Shown piece by piece: positions 1 through 6,468 of a DNA stretch of 7,844 nt (positions within the stretch are counted from its first letter, which is position 1; every line of letters begins with the position of its first letter). The stretch comes from an uncultured Clostridia bacterium (GTDB lineage: Bacteria; Bacillota; Clostridia; Oscillospirales; CAG-272): assembly GCA_946061315.1 (NCBI GenBank), contig CAMGRB010000057.1, positions 1 through 7,844 on the forward strand, in the 5' to 3' direction. Made by a program: the position numbers and the translations under genes. The notes under the pieces were generated by a model. The model did no database searches and was not told the DNA's origin. It worked only from the letters and a program-made list of their open reading frames with translations.

Positions 1-20
1 CGTTTTCAACTTAAAAGCAA

Positions 21-44
21 AGAAAAAGCCCGCGTTGTGCGGGC
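21..44 (-). terminator. Intrinsic terminator of the ABC exporter gene
   Basis: On the minus strand GCCCGC and GCGGGC form a 6-bp all-GC stem with a 5-nt loop (ACAAC), directly followed by TTTTTCT. It lies about 40 nt after the exporter stop and is a textbook Rho-independent terminator. The 20 bases beyond it to the window edge hold nothing recognisable. Confidence 0.9.
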
Positions 45-62
45 AATTATGATTGTTCGTAT

Positions 63-75
63 GCACGAGCCGTGC
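63..75. repeat. Small inverted repeat just after the ABC exporter stop
   Basis: GCACG and CGTGC flank a 3-nt spacer, 8 nt past the stop codon on the minus strand. There is no U run after it, so it is not itself a terminator. It may add a 3'-end stem ahead of the terminator hairpin, or it may be chance. Confidence 0.4.
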
Positions 76-83
76 TCTTGCGT

Positions 84-1823
84 TTACTCAAACACGTCGT
101 TATCGCGGAACTGAAGCGCATAGAGGTTTTTGTACACCCCGTCTGCCGCCATAAGCTCCTCGTGAGTGCCGCGCTCGGTTACCTCACCGTTCATTATAAC
201 GACGATCTCGTCGGCGTTACGGATAGTTGAAAGCCTGTGCGCTACAACAAGCGTTGTACGTCCGCGACAAAGCTCGTCAAGAGATTGTTGAATAAACACC
301 TCCGTGGTATTGTCAAGTGCGCTCGTCGCCTCGTCAAGAATAAGTATTGCGGGATTTTTAAGAAAGACTCTGGCAATGCTGATCCTTTGCTTCTGACCGC
401 CGGAAAGCTTTACTCCTCGCTCACCTATCTCCGTATCGTAGCCTTTCTCAAGCGTCATAATGTAATCGTGAATTTTTGCGCGGCGAGCCGCCTCGTATAT
501 CTCCTCGTCGGTAGCATCGGGACGACCGTACAGAATATTTTCACGGATCGTTCCCGCAAACAGAAATACGTCCTGCTGAACTATACCGATATTTTTACGT
601 ACGGATTCAAGCGTCAACTCTTTTATATTCTTACCGTCAATAAATATGGAGCCGCCATTGTCGCCCAGCTTATAGAAATTGGGGAGCAGGTGACAAAGCG
701 TTGTCTTTCCTCCACCCGAAGGACCTACCAGCGCAAGCTTCTTACCCTTTTCTATCTTCAGGTTAACGTTATGCAAGACCTCCTTTGAGTCGTTGTAGGA
801 ATACGTTACGTCCCTGAACTCGATATTTCCTTCAACGTTTTCAAGTGCTTTTGCATCGGGTGCGTCACATTCGGGCTTCTCGTCCATAATCTCAACGAAT
901 CTTTTGAATCCGCTTGCTCCGTCCTGGAACTGCTCCATAAAGCCGATGAGCGTGTTTACCGGGCTGATAAAAAGGTTTACCGAAACGATAAAGGTCGAAT
1001 AGTCGGCAAAATTTATTCTGCCAGCGTAAAGAAATAGTCCGCCCGCTATAAGAATGAAAACGTTGAAAACGTCGACTATAAAAGTGGTTGAGGAATGGAA
1101 CTTTGCCATAGCCTTATAGGCGCGTTTTGACGAGCTTACAAACTCATTATTCCCTTTGGCAAACTTCTTGACTTCAAGCTCGGAATTGGTGTATGCCTTG
1201 GTTACTCTGATACCCGTAACGCTGCTCTCTACCGACGCATTGATCGTTGCGTTGCTCTTTCGCCTGTCGGCAAAAGCGTCGTTCATCGCTTTTCTGTAAT
1301 GCAGACTGACGGCTACAAGTATCGGTACGCAGGCAAAAATAATGAGGGTAAGTATCCAATCTATAGTCATAAGATAGGTGAAAGACAAGACTATCATAAC
1401 CGAGCTTATGAGCAGATTTTCGGGACCGTGGTGCGCAAGCTCACAAACGTCGAAAAGGTCGCTTGTAAGGCGCGACATAATACGTCCCGTTTCATTGTTA
1501 TCGTAAAAGCCGAAGGGCAGTTTTTGCAGATGGTTAAATAGATCCTTTCTCATCTCGGACTGCATCTTGACCCCGATAACGTGTCCGTAATACTGCACGA
1601 AATAGCGGAGCAACATTCTGATAATATAAAGGGCAAGAACGGTAACGCCCGCAATTACGATGGTCTGATATTTTTTGCCCGGTATGTAGTCGTTTAACAT
1701 ATTGTTGGTAACGACGGGGTATACCATACCGATAACGGAAATAAAGAACGCCGCGAGCATATCGAGTAAAAGCATTTTCCTGTGCGGCTTATAGTAGCTT
1801 ATAAATCTTTTCAGCATCTTCAT
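84..1823 (-). CDS. ABC exporter half-transporter (fused membrane and ATPase domains)
   Basis: A 579-aa inner-membrane exporter subunit of the MsbA/BmrA-like type, expected to work as a dimer. The N-terminal region holds about six membrane helices (roughly 18-38, 55-75, 135-155, 158-176, 245-266 and 275-295). The cytoplasmic ATPase domain begins near 330. It shows Walker A GPSGGGKTT (367-375), the Q-loop within VQQDVF (415-420), signature LSGGQ (473-477), Walker B ILILDEATS (493-501) with the catalytic Glu, D-loop SALD (501-504) and the H-loop His529. All catalytic elements are intact, and no partner half-transporter is next to it, so a homodimer is likely. The substrate cannot be read from sequence; lipids, peptides and drugs are all possible. 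A GTG at 1853 would add 10 residues, and Met3 (ATG at 1817) is another option. The gene has its own promoter and terminator and no clear link to the upstream amino acid genes. Confidence 0.93.
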   Translation of the reverse strand: MKMLKRFISYYKPHRKMLLLDMLAAFFISVIGMVYPVVTNNMLNDYIPGKKYQTIVIAGVTVLALYIIRMLLRYFVQYYGHVIGVKMQSEMRKDLFNHLQKLPFGFYDNNETGRIMSRLTSDLFDVCELAHHGPENLLISSVMIVLSFTYLMTIDWILTLIIFACVPILVAVSLHYRKAMNDAFADRRKSNATINASVESSVTGIRVTKAYTNSELEVKKFAKGNNEFVSSSKRAYKAMAKFHSSTTFIVDVFNVFILIAGGLFLYAGRINFADYSTFIVSVNLFISPVNTLIGFMEQFQDGASGFKRFVEIMDEKPECDAPDAKALENVEGNIEFRDVTYSYNDSKEVLHNVNLKIEKGKKLALVGPSGGGKTTLCHLLPNFYKLGDNGGSIFIDGKNIKELTLESVRKNIGIVQQDVFLFAGTIRENILYGRPDATDEEIYEAARRAKIHDYIMTLEKGYDTEIGERGVKLSGGQKQRISIARVFLKNPAILILDEATSALDNTTEVFIQQSLDELCRGRTTLVVAHRLSTIRNADEIVVIMNGEVTERGTHEELMAADGVYKNLYALQFRDNDVFE

Positions 1824-1831
1824 TTCTTTTT

Positions 1832-1837
1832 TCCTCT
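1832..1837 (-). promoter_or_regulatory. Ribosome binding site that fixes the ABC exporter start
   Basis: AGAGGA on the minus strand lies 8 nt before the ATG at 1821-1823. The longer reading from a GTG at 1851-1853 would place this site inside the coding sequence, and no good site precedes that GTG. Confidence 0.65.
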
Positions 1838-1907
1838 TTTCTTTTATCGGCACGCAAAGTGCAACCTATCATATATATTCCTGAAATATTTCCATGCGCT
1901 ATTCAAG

Positions 1908-1936
1908 ATTATACTACATAAAAGCGCAAATTTCAA
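1908..1936 (-). promoter_or_regulatory. Sigma-A type promoter of the ABC exporter gene
   Basis: On the minus strand a -35 TTGAAA (1931-1936, one mismatch to TTGACA) is followed after exactly 17 nt by a perfect -10 TATAAT (1908-1913). Transcription would start near 1901, giving a leader of about 75-80 nt before the chosen start codon. The position, just past the ridA terminator, separates the exporter from the amino acid operon. Confidence 0.8.
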
Positions 1937-1970
1937 CACATCTTTTTAAGTAACGTGCGATTTCAACACA
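1930..1970. repeat. 11-bp direct repeat upstream of the ABC exporter
   Basis: ATTTCAACACA (plus strand) occurs at 1930-1940 and again at 1960-1970, exactly 30 bp apart, about three helical turns. Read on the minus strand as TGTGTTGAAAT, the promoter-proximal copy contains the whole -35 hexamer. The distal copy touches the end of the ridA terminator hairpin. This spacing could fit paired sites for a DNA-binding regulator on one face of the helix, but no regulator family is recognisable. Confidence 0.6.
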
Positions 1971-2003
1971 AAAGACTACCCTGTTAAAACACGGCAGTCT
2001 TTT
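1970..2003 (-). terminator. Intrinsic terminator of the ilvD-leu-ilvA-ridA operon, probably bidirectional
   Basis: Downstream of ridA on the minus strand, AAAAGACTGCC pairs with GGTAGTCTTTT: 11 bp with one G-U, around a 12-nt loop. The 3' arm ends in a U run and continues UGUGUU. The A-rich 5' arm gives a matching T run on the plus strand (2000-2004), so it could act in both directions. The GC part of the stem is modest, so some read-through is possible. Confidence 0.75.
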
Positions 2004-2017
2004 TATCATTTTGGCAG

Positions 2018-2395
2018 TTATAATATTTCCGCTATTACCTCTACCTCGCAAAGTACGCCTTTCGGAAGCGACTTGACGGCAACGCAGCTGCGTGCGGGAT
2101 TTGAGGTGAAGTATTTGCCGTATATTTTGTTGAACACGGAGAAATCGTTCATATCCGCAAGGAAGCAAGTGGTTTTAACGGCACTCTCAAACGATGCGCC
2201 GCCCGCTTTAAGAAGCTCCCCGAGGTTTTTCATTACCTGCTCGGTCTGCCCCGCGATATCGCCGGACTCAACGTTTCCCGTTTCGGGATTTATGGCTATC
2301 TGCCCCGACGTAAATAAGTATCCGCCGTTCTTTATCGCCTGCGAATAAGGTCCTATGGCTCCGGGTGCTTTTTCCGTAAATACTTTTTCCGACAT
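2018..2395 (-). CDS. ridA: RidA family reactive enamine/imine deaminase
   Basis: A 125-aa cytoplasmic protein of the YjgF/YER057c/UK114 (Rid) family, normally a homotrimer. RidA hydrolyses the 2-aminoacrylate and 2-aminocrotonate intermediates released by threonine/serine dehydratases, protecting PLP enzymes from damage. Family hallmarks are GPYSQAI at 15-21, TSGQI at 29-33, and PARSCVAVKSLPKG at 100-113. The catalytic Arg is Arg102, with conserved acidic residues at Glu117 and Glu119. The reading frame stays open upstream into ilvA, but the ATG at 2393-2395 is chosen. It gives the standard family length and N-terminus, and AAGGAG (2406-2411) lies 10 nt upstream, overlapping the ilvA stop. 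Placement straight after ilvA, its enamine source, supports the role. A terminator hairpin follows within 15 nt of the stop, making it the last gene of the operon. Confidence 0.95.
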   Translation of the reverse strand: MSEKVFTEKAPGAIGPYSQAIKNGGYLFTSGQIAINPETGNVESGDIAGQTEQVMKNLGELLKAGGASFESAVKTTCFLADMNDFSVFNKIYGKYFTSNPARSCVAVKSLPKGVLCEVEVIAEIL

Positions 2396-2409
2396 GGTTA
2401 TGTATCTCC

Positions 2410-3603
2410 TTATCTTAAAATAAATCCGAAATCGACAAGAGCTTTCTTTATCTCGGCTATGTGCTCGTAGTTTCTCGTTTCGAGGGTGATGCGCAAATAG
2501 CAACCGTTTACGTCGGAGCCCTCGTTTGCACGCTCGTGGTGAACGGATATTACGTTGCCGCCGAGATCCGCTATTATGCGCGATACGTTTTTGAGCTGAC
2601 CGGGCTTATCGACAAGCTCTATCATAAGCTGGCACGTTCTGCCCGACATAAGAAGTCCTCTCTTTATAACTCTTGACAGAATCGTGACGTCTATATTTCC
2701 GCCCGAGAGCAGACATACGGTCTTTTTGCCCTCGAGGTCGAGTTTTCCGAACATCGCCGCCGCAACGGGTACTGCGCCCGCGCCCTCGGTGACAAGCTTG
2801 TGCTGTTCCATAAGAGCGAGAATTGCCGCGGATATTTCATCGTCGCTTACCGTGACTATCTTGTCAACGTACTTTTTGCATATTTCATACGTAAGATTAC
2901 CGGGCTTCTTTACCGCTATTCCGTCCGCTATCGTCGATACGGAGGGTAGCTCCTCTATCTCTCCGTCGTCAAGCGATTTAAGCATTGACGGCGCTCCCGC
3001 CGCCTGCACTCCGTACACTTTAACCGACGGCTTGAGAGTTTTTAAGGTGTAGGCAATTCCGGATATAAGTCCGCCGCCGCCTATCGGTACTATTACGGCG
3101 TCAAGGTCGGGCACCTGTTCTATAAGCTCAAGCGCTATCGTTCCCTGACCTGCGATTACGTCCTCGTCGTCAAAGGGGTGAATAAACGTATAGCCCTTTT
3201 CGTCACGCAAGCTTATCGCCTTTTTGTATGCGTCGTCGTAAACTCCCTCGACAAGACACACCTCTGCGCCATAGCTTTTCGTTGCCTCAACCTTGGAAAT
3301 GGGCGCTCCGTCGGGAAGACATATAACCGCCTTTATGCCGTTTTTCTGTGCGGAGAGCGCAACGCCCTGCGCGTGATTTCCTGCGGAGCAGGCTATAACG
3401 CCTCTTGCCTTCTCCTCATCGGTAAGGCGGGACATTTTGTAGTACGAGCCTCTTACCTTGAATGAGCCGGTTATCTGTAAATTTTCGGTTTTCAGATAAA
3501 GCTGTAAGCCCTTTTTGAGTTTCGGCGCATAAATTACGTCGGTTTTGCGCACCACGTCCTTGAGAGCGTAGCTTGCGCGGTAAACGTTATCGAGTGTAAG
3601 CAT
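2410..3603 (-). CDS. ilvA: Threonine ammonia-lyase (threonine dehydratase), single ACT-like C-terminal domain
   Basis: PLP-dependent deamination of threonine to 2-oxobutyrate, the entry step of isoleucine synthesis; serine is a common second substrate. The 397-aa length fits the medium-length form. The catalytic domain shows TGSFKVRG with the PLP-binding Lys49, SAGNHAQG at 73-80, the glycine-rich phosphate loop GGGGL at 175-179, and LLSGGNID at 298-305. An ACT-like regulatory domain spans about 324-397, starting CQLMIELVDKPGQLKNVSRI, so allosteric control by an amino acid is plausible. The ATG has AAAGGGG (3613-3619) 9 nt upstream, overlapping the stop of the DUF815 gene. ilvD in the same operon supports a biosynthetic role (ilvA) over the catabolic tdcB role, though the two forms are hard to separate by sequence. 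ridA follows after 14 nt. Confidence 0.92.
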   Translation of the reverse strand: MLTLDNVYRASYALKDVVRKTDVIYAPKLKKGLQLYLKTENLQITGSFKVRGSYYKMSRLTDEEKARGVIACSAGNHAQGVALSAQKNGIKAVICLPDGAPISKVEATKSYGAEVCLVEGVYDDAYKKAISLRDEKGYTFIHPFDDEDVIAGQGTIALELIEQVPDLDAVIVPIGGGGLISGIAYTLKTLKPSVKVYGVQAAGAPSMLKSLDDGEIEELPSVSTIADGIAVKKPGNLTYEICKKYVDKIVTVSDDEISAAILALMEQHKLVTEGAGAVPVAAAMFGKLDLEGKKTVCLLSGGNIDVTILSRVIKRGLLMSGRTCQLMIELVDKPGQLKNVSRIIADLGGNVISVHHERANEGSDVNGCYLRITLETRNYEHIAEIKKALVDFGFILR

Positions 3604-3617
3604 TTTGTTTTTCCCCT

Positions 3618-4829
3618 TTATTTATCGGATACTTCCGTTTTTTCCTGCATAAGACTATCTATAAATTGCTCGGCACATCTTGCGGAGCGATATCCTCTTT
3701 TAAGGGCAAACGCCTCGGCACGTGTGTCTAATTCCGCCTCGGATTTTTCTATTCCGTTTTTCTTTGCAAGGTCACTTACGATTTTAAGGTATAGCTTTTT
3801 GTCAGGCTTATAGAAGGACACAGTAAGTCCGAATCTTTCCGAAAGTGAGAGCGCCTCCTGAACGGTATCGTTTCTGTGCACGTCATCCCCGTCACGCTCC
3901 GAAAAGGTTTCCCTTACTATATGACGCCTGTTGCTCGTTGCATATATAACGGCGTTTTCCGCCTTGCAGGTTGCGGAGCCTTCAAGCGCCGCCTTTAACA
4001 TATTGAAATTGTCGTCGCTCTTTTCAAAAGAGAGATCGTCTATGAAAATTATAAATTTCAGAGGATTGCCGCTTATCTTGTCCATAACCTCGGGCAAAAG
4101 GAAAAGCTGATCCTTCCTTAACTCTATTAAGCGAACGCCGTCTTTGTAAAATGCGTTGGCTACGGCTTTTACGGTTGAGGATTTACCCGTGCCCGCATCA
4201 CCGTATAAAAGCACGTTTGCGGCGGGATAGCCGCTAACGAACGACCTTGTGTTCTTTATAACCTCGCCGCGCTCCGCCTCGTATCCTATAAAGTCGTCAA
4301 GAGAAATCTTGTCCGCCTCACAAATAGGCTCCGCTTCTCCGCTTTTGGATATGCGGAACATAGGATTTGCGGAAAATATGCCGTATCCGTACGAGGATAT
4401 ATTTTCAAGGCGTTTTTCGTATTCTTTTGAAATATCGACACTCCCCGAGTCAAAATCGGAAATTGCGATTTCTGCGCCTATATCCGATGCAAAGTCACGC
4501 GAGGTAAGAGATGCAAACTCCGAAAAGATTTCAAGCTCTCTTTTAACGGACAAAACCATTTTATCGTTTATCGGTTTCTTTTGCGCAATGCTCTTTATAT
4601 ACACGTTTTCGTCCTCGAAAACGCACCTCGCAACGATTGCCGAAAGGTCCGCGCCGCCCTCGTATATCAAAGACACGAAAGCGGAATAGTTGCGTATCTT
4701 TTCTTCATCGGTCGCTCTTTCGCTCATATACTTGAAAAACGACTTGAAAATCGGCTTTTCGAGCACCTTTTCAAACACGCTTACCGACGCAAGCTTTACG
4801 CATACGTCTTTTAGCCTGTACTCCGACAT
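3618..4829 (-). CDS. DUF815-family AAA+ ATP-binding protein, function unknown
   Basis: Predicted cytoplasmic P-loop ATPase of 403 aa. The C-terminal half matches the DUF815 (PF05673) family. It has Walker A GDAGTGKSS at 210-218, Walker B KFIIFIDDLSF at about 258-268, a sensor-1-like ATSNRRH at 297-303, and the family-typical stretch from RDGDDVHRND (312-321) to LSERFGL (329-335). Arg332 in the latter is a candidate sensor or finger residue. The first 180 or so residues are a helical, charged region with no recognised domain, no signal peptide and no membrane segment. A longer version from a GTG at 4862 (414 aa) is possible but starts inside a palindrome. The gene lies about 46 nt after leuB, and its TAA overlaps the next Shine-Dalgarno, so it is probably co-transcribed and coupled to ilvA. 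The biological role of DUF815 ATPases is not known to me; a link to amino acid synthesis would be inference from position only. Confidence 0.88.
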   Translation of the reverse strand: MSEYRLKDVCVKLASVSVFEKVLEKPIFKSFFKYMSERATDEEKIRNYSAFVSLIYEGGADLSAIVARCVFEDENVYIKSIAQKKPINDKMVLSVKRELEIFSEFASLTSRDFASDIGAEIAISDFDSGSVDISKEYEKRLENISSYGYGIFSANPMFRISKSGEAEPICEADKISLDDFIGYEAERGEVIKNTRSFVSGYPAANVLLYGDAGTGKSSTVKAVANAFYKDGVRLIELRKDQLFLLPEVMDKISGNPLKFIIFIDDLSFEKSDDNFNMLKAALEGSATCKAENAVIYATSNRRHIVRETFSERDGDDVHRNDTVQEALSLSERFGLTVSFYKPDKKLYLKIVSDLAKKNGIEKSEAELDTRAEAFALKRGYRSARCAEQFIDSLMQEKTEVSDK

Positions 4830-4835
4830 ATTTTT

Positions 4836-4842
4836 CACCTCT
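4836..4842 (-). promoter_or_regulatory. Ribosome binding site that fixes the DUF815 gene start
   Basis: AGAGGTG on the minus strand lies 6 nt before the ATG at 4827-4829. An in-frame GTG 33 nt further upstream (4860-4862) lies inside the palindrome and has no comparable site, so the ATG is the better start. Confidence 0.75.
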
Positions 4843-4854
4843 GTTGGTCTTTTT

Positions 4855-4870
4855 GCCGACACGTGTCGGC
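4855..4870. repeat. Perfect 16-bp palindrome between leuB and the DUF815 gene
   Basis: GCCGACACGTGTCGGC equals its own reverse complement over all 16 bases; the symmetry ends at the flanking T/T pair. It begins 5 nt past the leuB stop and ends 12 nt before the Shine-Dalgarno of the next gene. In RNA it could fold as a 6-bp GC-rich stem with a 4-nt loop. Downstream in the direction of transcription comes A-rich, not U-rich, sequence, so it is not an intrinsic terminator for the operon. It may be an mRNA processing or stability hairpin, or a dimeric protein site; the sequence alone cannot say which. Confidence 0.75.
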
Positions 4871-4875
4871 TATTT

Positions 4876-5952
4876 TTATATTTTTTGTATTTCTTCTATT
4901 ATCTTATCCGTCATTTCGTCGGTGGAAAGCGGGTTTTCTCCGTGCGCTATGTCTGCGGTGCGCCACCCTGCGTAAAGCACTTTGTCAACGGCGTTTACTA
5001 TGCAATCCGACTCCTCTTTTAATGAGAAGGAGTAAAGGAGCATCATTGCCGCCGAGAGTATCGTGGCTATCGGGTTTGCTATATTTTTGCCTGCAATATC
5101 CGGTGCGGAGCCGTGAATAGGCTCGTAAAGTCCTCTCTTTGTTTCGCCGAGAGAAGCGGAGGGGAGCATACCTATCGAGCCCGTTATCTGCGACGCCTCG
5201 TCGGAGAGTATGTCACCAAACATATTTGACGTTACTATTACGTCAAACTGCGACGGGTTACGCACAAGCTGCATAGCGGCGTTATCCACAAGCATATCCG
5301 AGCACTCAACCTCGGGGTAGTCCTTTGCCATTTCGTGAACGGTCTTTCTCCACAGCCTTGAGGTTTCAAGAACGTTTGCTTTATCTATACTCGTAAGCTT
5401 GCCTCTGCGCACTTTTGCGGTTTCAAAGGCAACCTTTGCTATACGCTCTATTTCCATAAGGCTATACGCTTCCGTATCGTACGCCTCGTAGCCGTACTTG
5501 CCCTCTCTCGTTCCGCGCTCACCGAAATAAATTCCTCCCGTAAGCTCTCTTACTATCATTATATCGAAGCCTTTTTCAACTATATCCTCTCTTAAAGGGC
5601 TGTCGCTTTTTAGCGCGGGATAGAGCTTTGCGGGTCTTAAATTCGTAAAAAGCCCCATTTTTTCTCTTATTCCGAGCAGAGCCTTCTCGGGTCTGCAATT
5701 ACCCGAAAGGTTATCCCACTTCGGTCCTCCGACGGCACCTAAAAGCACCGAATCGGAAGCGAGGCAACCCTCGACGGTTTCTTTGGGAAGCGGCTCTCCG
5801 TAGTTATCTATTGCGTAGCCGCCTATTGCATAAGGTGTAAATTCAAACACGTGGCCGTACTTTTTGCCGATTTCTTCAAGCACTCTTACCGCACTGTCCA
5901 CAATTTCCGGTCCTATGCCGTCGCCTTTCAGAAGTCCTATTTTGTATTTCAT
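4876..5952 (-). CDS. leuB: 3-isopropylmalate dehydrogenase LeuB
   Basis: NAD-dependent oxidative decarboxylation of 3-isopropylmalate to 2-oxoisocaproate, the third leucine-specific step, in the cytoplasm. The 358-aa length is normal for the family. It begins with GDGIGPE (10-16). By comparison with characterised isopropylmalate dehydrogenases, the substrate-binding and catalytic residues all appear present: Arg96, Arg106, Arg135, Tyr142 (in GGIYFGERG), Lys191 (in SIDKANVLE), Asp223, Asp247 and Asp251. The last two lie in the family signature [20 protein letters not shown] (243-262). The NAD-side motif [18 protein letters not shown] is at 277-294. The ATG at 5952 has GGAG (5959-5962) 6 nt upstream and starts 21 nt after leuD stops. 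A perfect palindrome lies 5 nt past the stop. Confidence 0.96.
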   Translation of the reverse strand: MKYKIGLLKGDGIGPEIVDSAVRVLEEIGKKYGHVFEFTPYAIGGYAIDNYGEPLPKETVEGCLASDSVLLGAVGGPKWDNLSGNCRPEKALLGIREKMGLFTNLRPAKLYPALKSDSPLREDIVEKGFDIMIVRELTGGIYFGERGTREGKYGYEAYDTEAYSLMEIERIAKVAFETAKVRRGKLTSIDKANVLETSRLWRKTVHEMAKDYPEVECSDMLVDNAAMQLVRNPSQFDVIVTSNMFGDILSDEASQITGSIGMLPSASLGETKRGLYEPIHGSAPDIAGKNIANPIATILSAAMMLLYSFSLKEESDCIVNAVDKVLYAGWRTADIAHGENPLSTDEMTDKIIEEIQKI

Positions 5953-5973
5953 AAAAATCTCCGTTTCGGTAAA

Positions 5974-6468
5974 TTACTTTATATCGCCCTTCTTGACAGA
6001 TTCTACAAGTCCGCCGTTTGCTATTATCTTTTGTATAAACTCGGGAAACGGTTGTACCTTGAACTGTTTTCCGTTTGTTACGTCGTAAATTATTCCGTTA
6101 TCAAGGTCTGCCTCGACGGTATCGCCGTTTTCTATTGCGCCCGCCGCCTCGGGACACTCGACTATGGCAAGCCCTATGTTTATGGAATTGCGGTAAAATA
6201 TCCTTGCAAAGCTCTTTGCTATGACAAGCGATATTCCGCTTTCTTTTATTGCGATGGGTGCGTGTTCTCTTGACGAGCCGCAACCGAAGTTATTGCCCGC
6301 CACCATTATATCGCCCGCTTTTACCTTGTTTTTGAAGTCCTTATCGATATCCTCCATACAGTGAGAGGCAAGTTCTTTTTTGTCTATCGTATTCAGATAC
6401 CTTGCGGGGATTATTACGTCGGTATCGACGTTGTCGCCGTATTTTATTACCTTACCCGAAAACTTCAT
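5974..6468 (-). CDS. leuD: 3-isopropylmalate dehydratase small subunit LeuD
   Basis: Small, swivelling-domain subunit of isopropylmalate isomerase, 164 aa. This is the short form found in archaea and Clostridia; enterobacterial LeuD is about 200 aa. It opens with [16 protein letters not shown] (10-25). The substrate-binding signature [16 protein letters not shown] is at 58-73, and [14 protein letters not shown] at 87-100 is typical of the family. The four residues after PAR are YLNT (24-27), in the loop linked to substrate choice in this subfamily. The start ATG overlaps the leuC stop by 4 nt, with a purine-rich GGGGTGG a short distance upstream as the ribosome site. Co-translation with LeuC fits the obligate heterodimer. 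Confidence 0.95.
   Translation of the reverse strand: MKFSGKVIKYGDNVDTDVIIPARYLNTIDKKELASHCMEDIDKDFKNKVKAGDIMVAGNNFGCGSSREHAPIAIKESGISLVIAKSFARIFYRNSINIGLAIVECPEAAGAIENGDTVEADLDNGIIYDVTNGKQFKVQPFPEFIQKIIANGGLVESVKKGDIK

Noticed and set aside
237..788. Plus-strand open frame of 183 codons
   Set aside because: It lies wholly antisense to the ABC exporter ATPase domain, has no recognisable domain or ribosome site, and its composition fits a shadow of the real gene.
1883..1892. GAAATATTTC 10-bp palindrome in the exporter leader
   Set aside because: It is short and A/T-rich, the kind of symmetry expected by chance in such sequence, with no second copy nearby.
1914..2168. Minus-strand open frame of 84 codons spanning the ridA end and the intergenic region
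   Set aside because: It runs in another frame through ridA, the terminator hairpin and the exporter promoter, so it is not a plausible gene.
4249..4689. Plus-strand open frame of 146 codons, Ser-rich
   Set aside because: It is antisense to the DUF815 ATPase gene; the Ser/Ile-rich composition is that of a reverse-complement shadow, with no promoter or ribosome site.
4855..4880. Palindrome plus T-rich tract read as a leuB terminator
   Set aside because: The T-rich side is on the plus strand; in the direction of the operon the stem is followed by AAAAAGACC, so it lacks the required U run.
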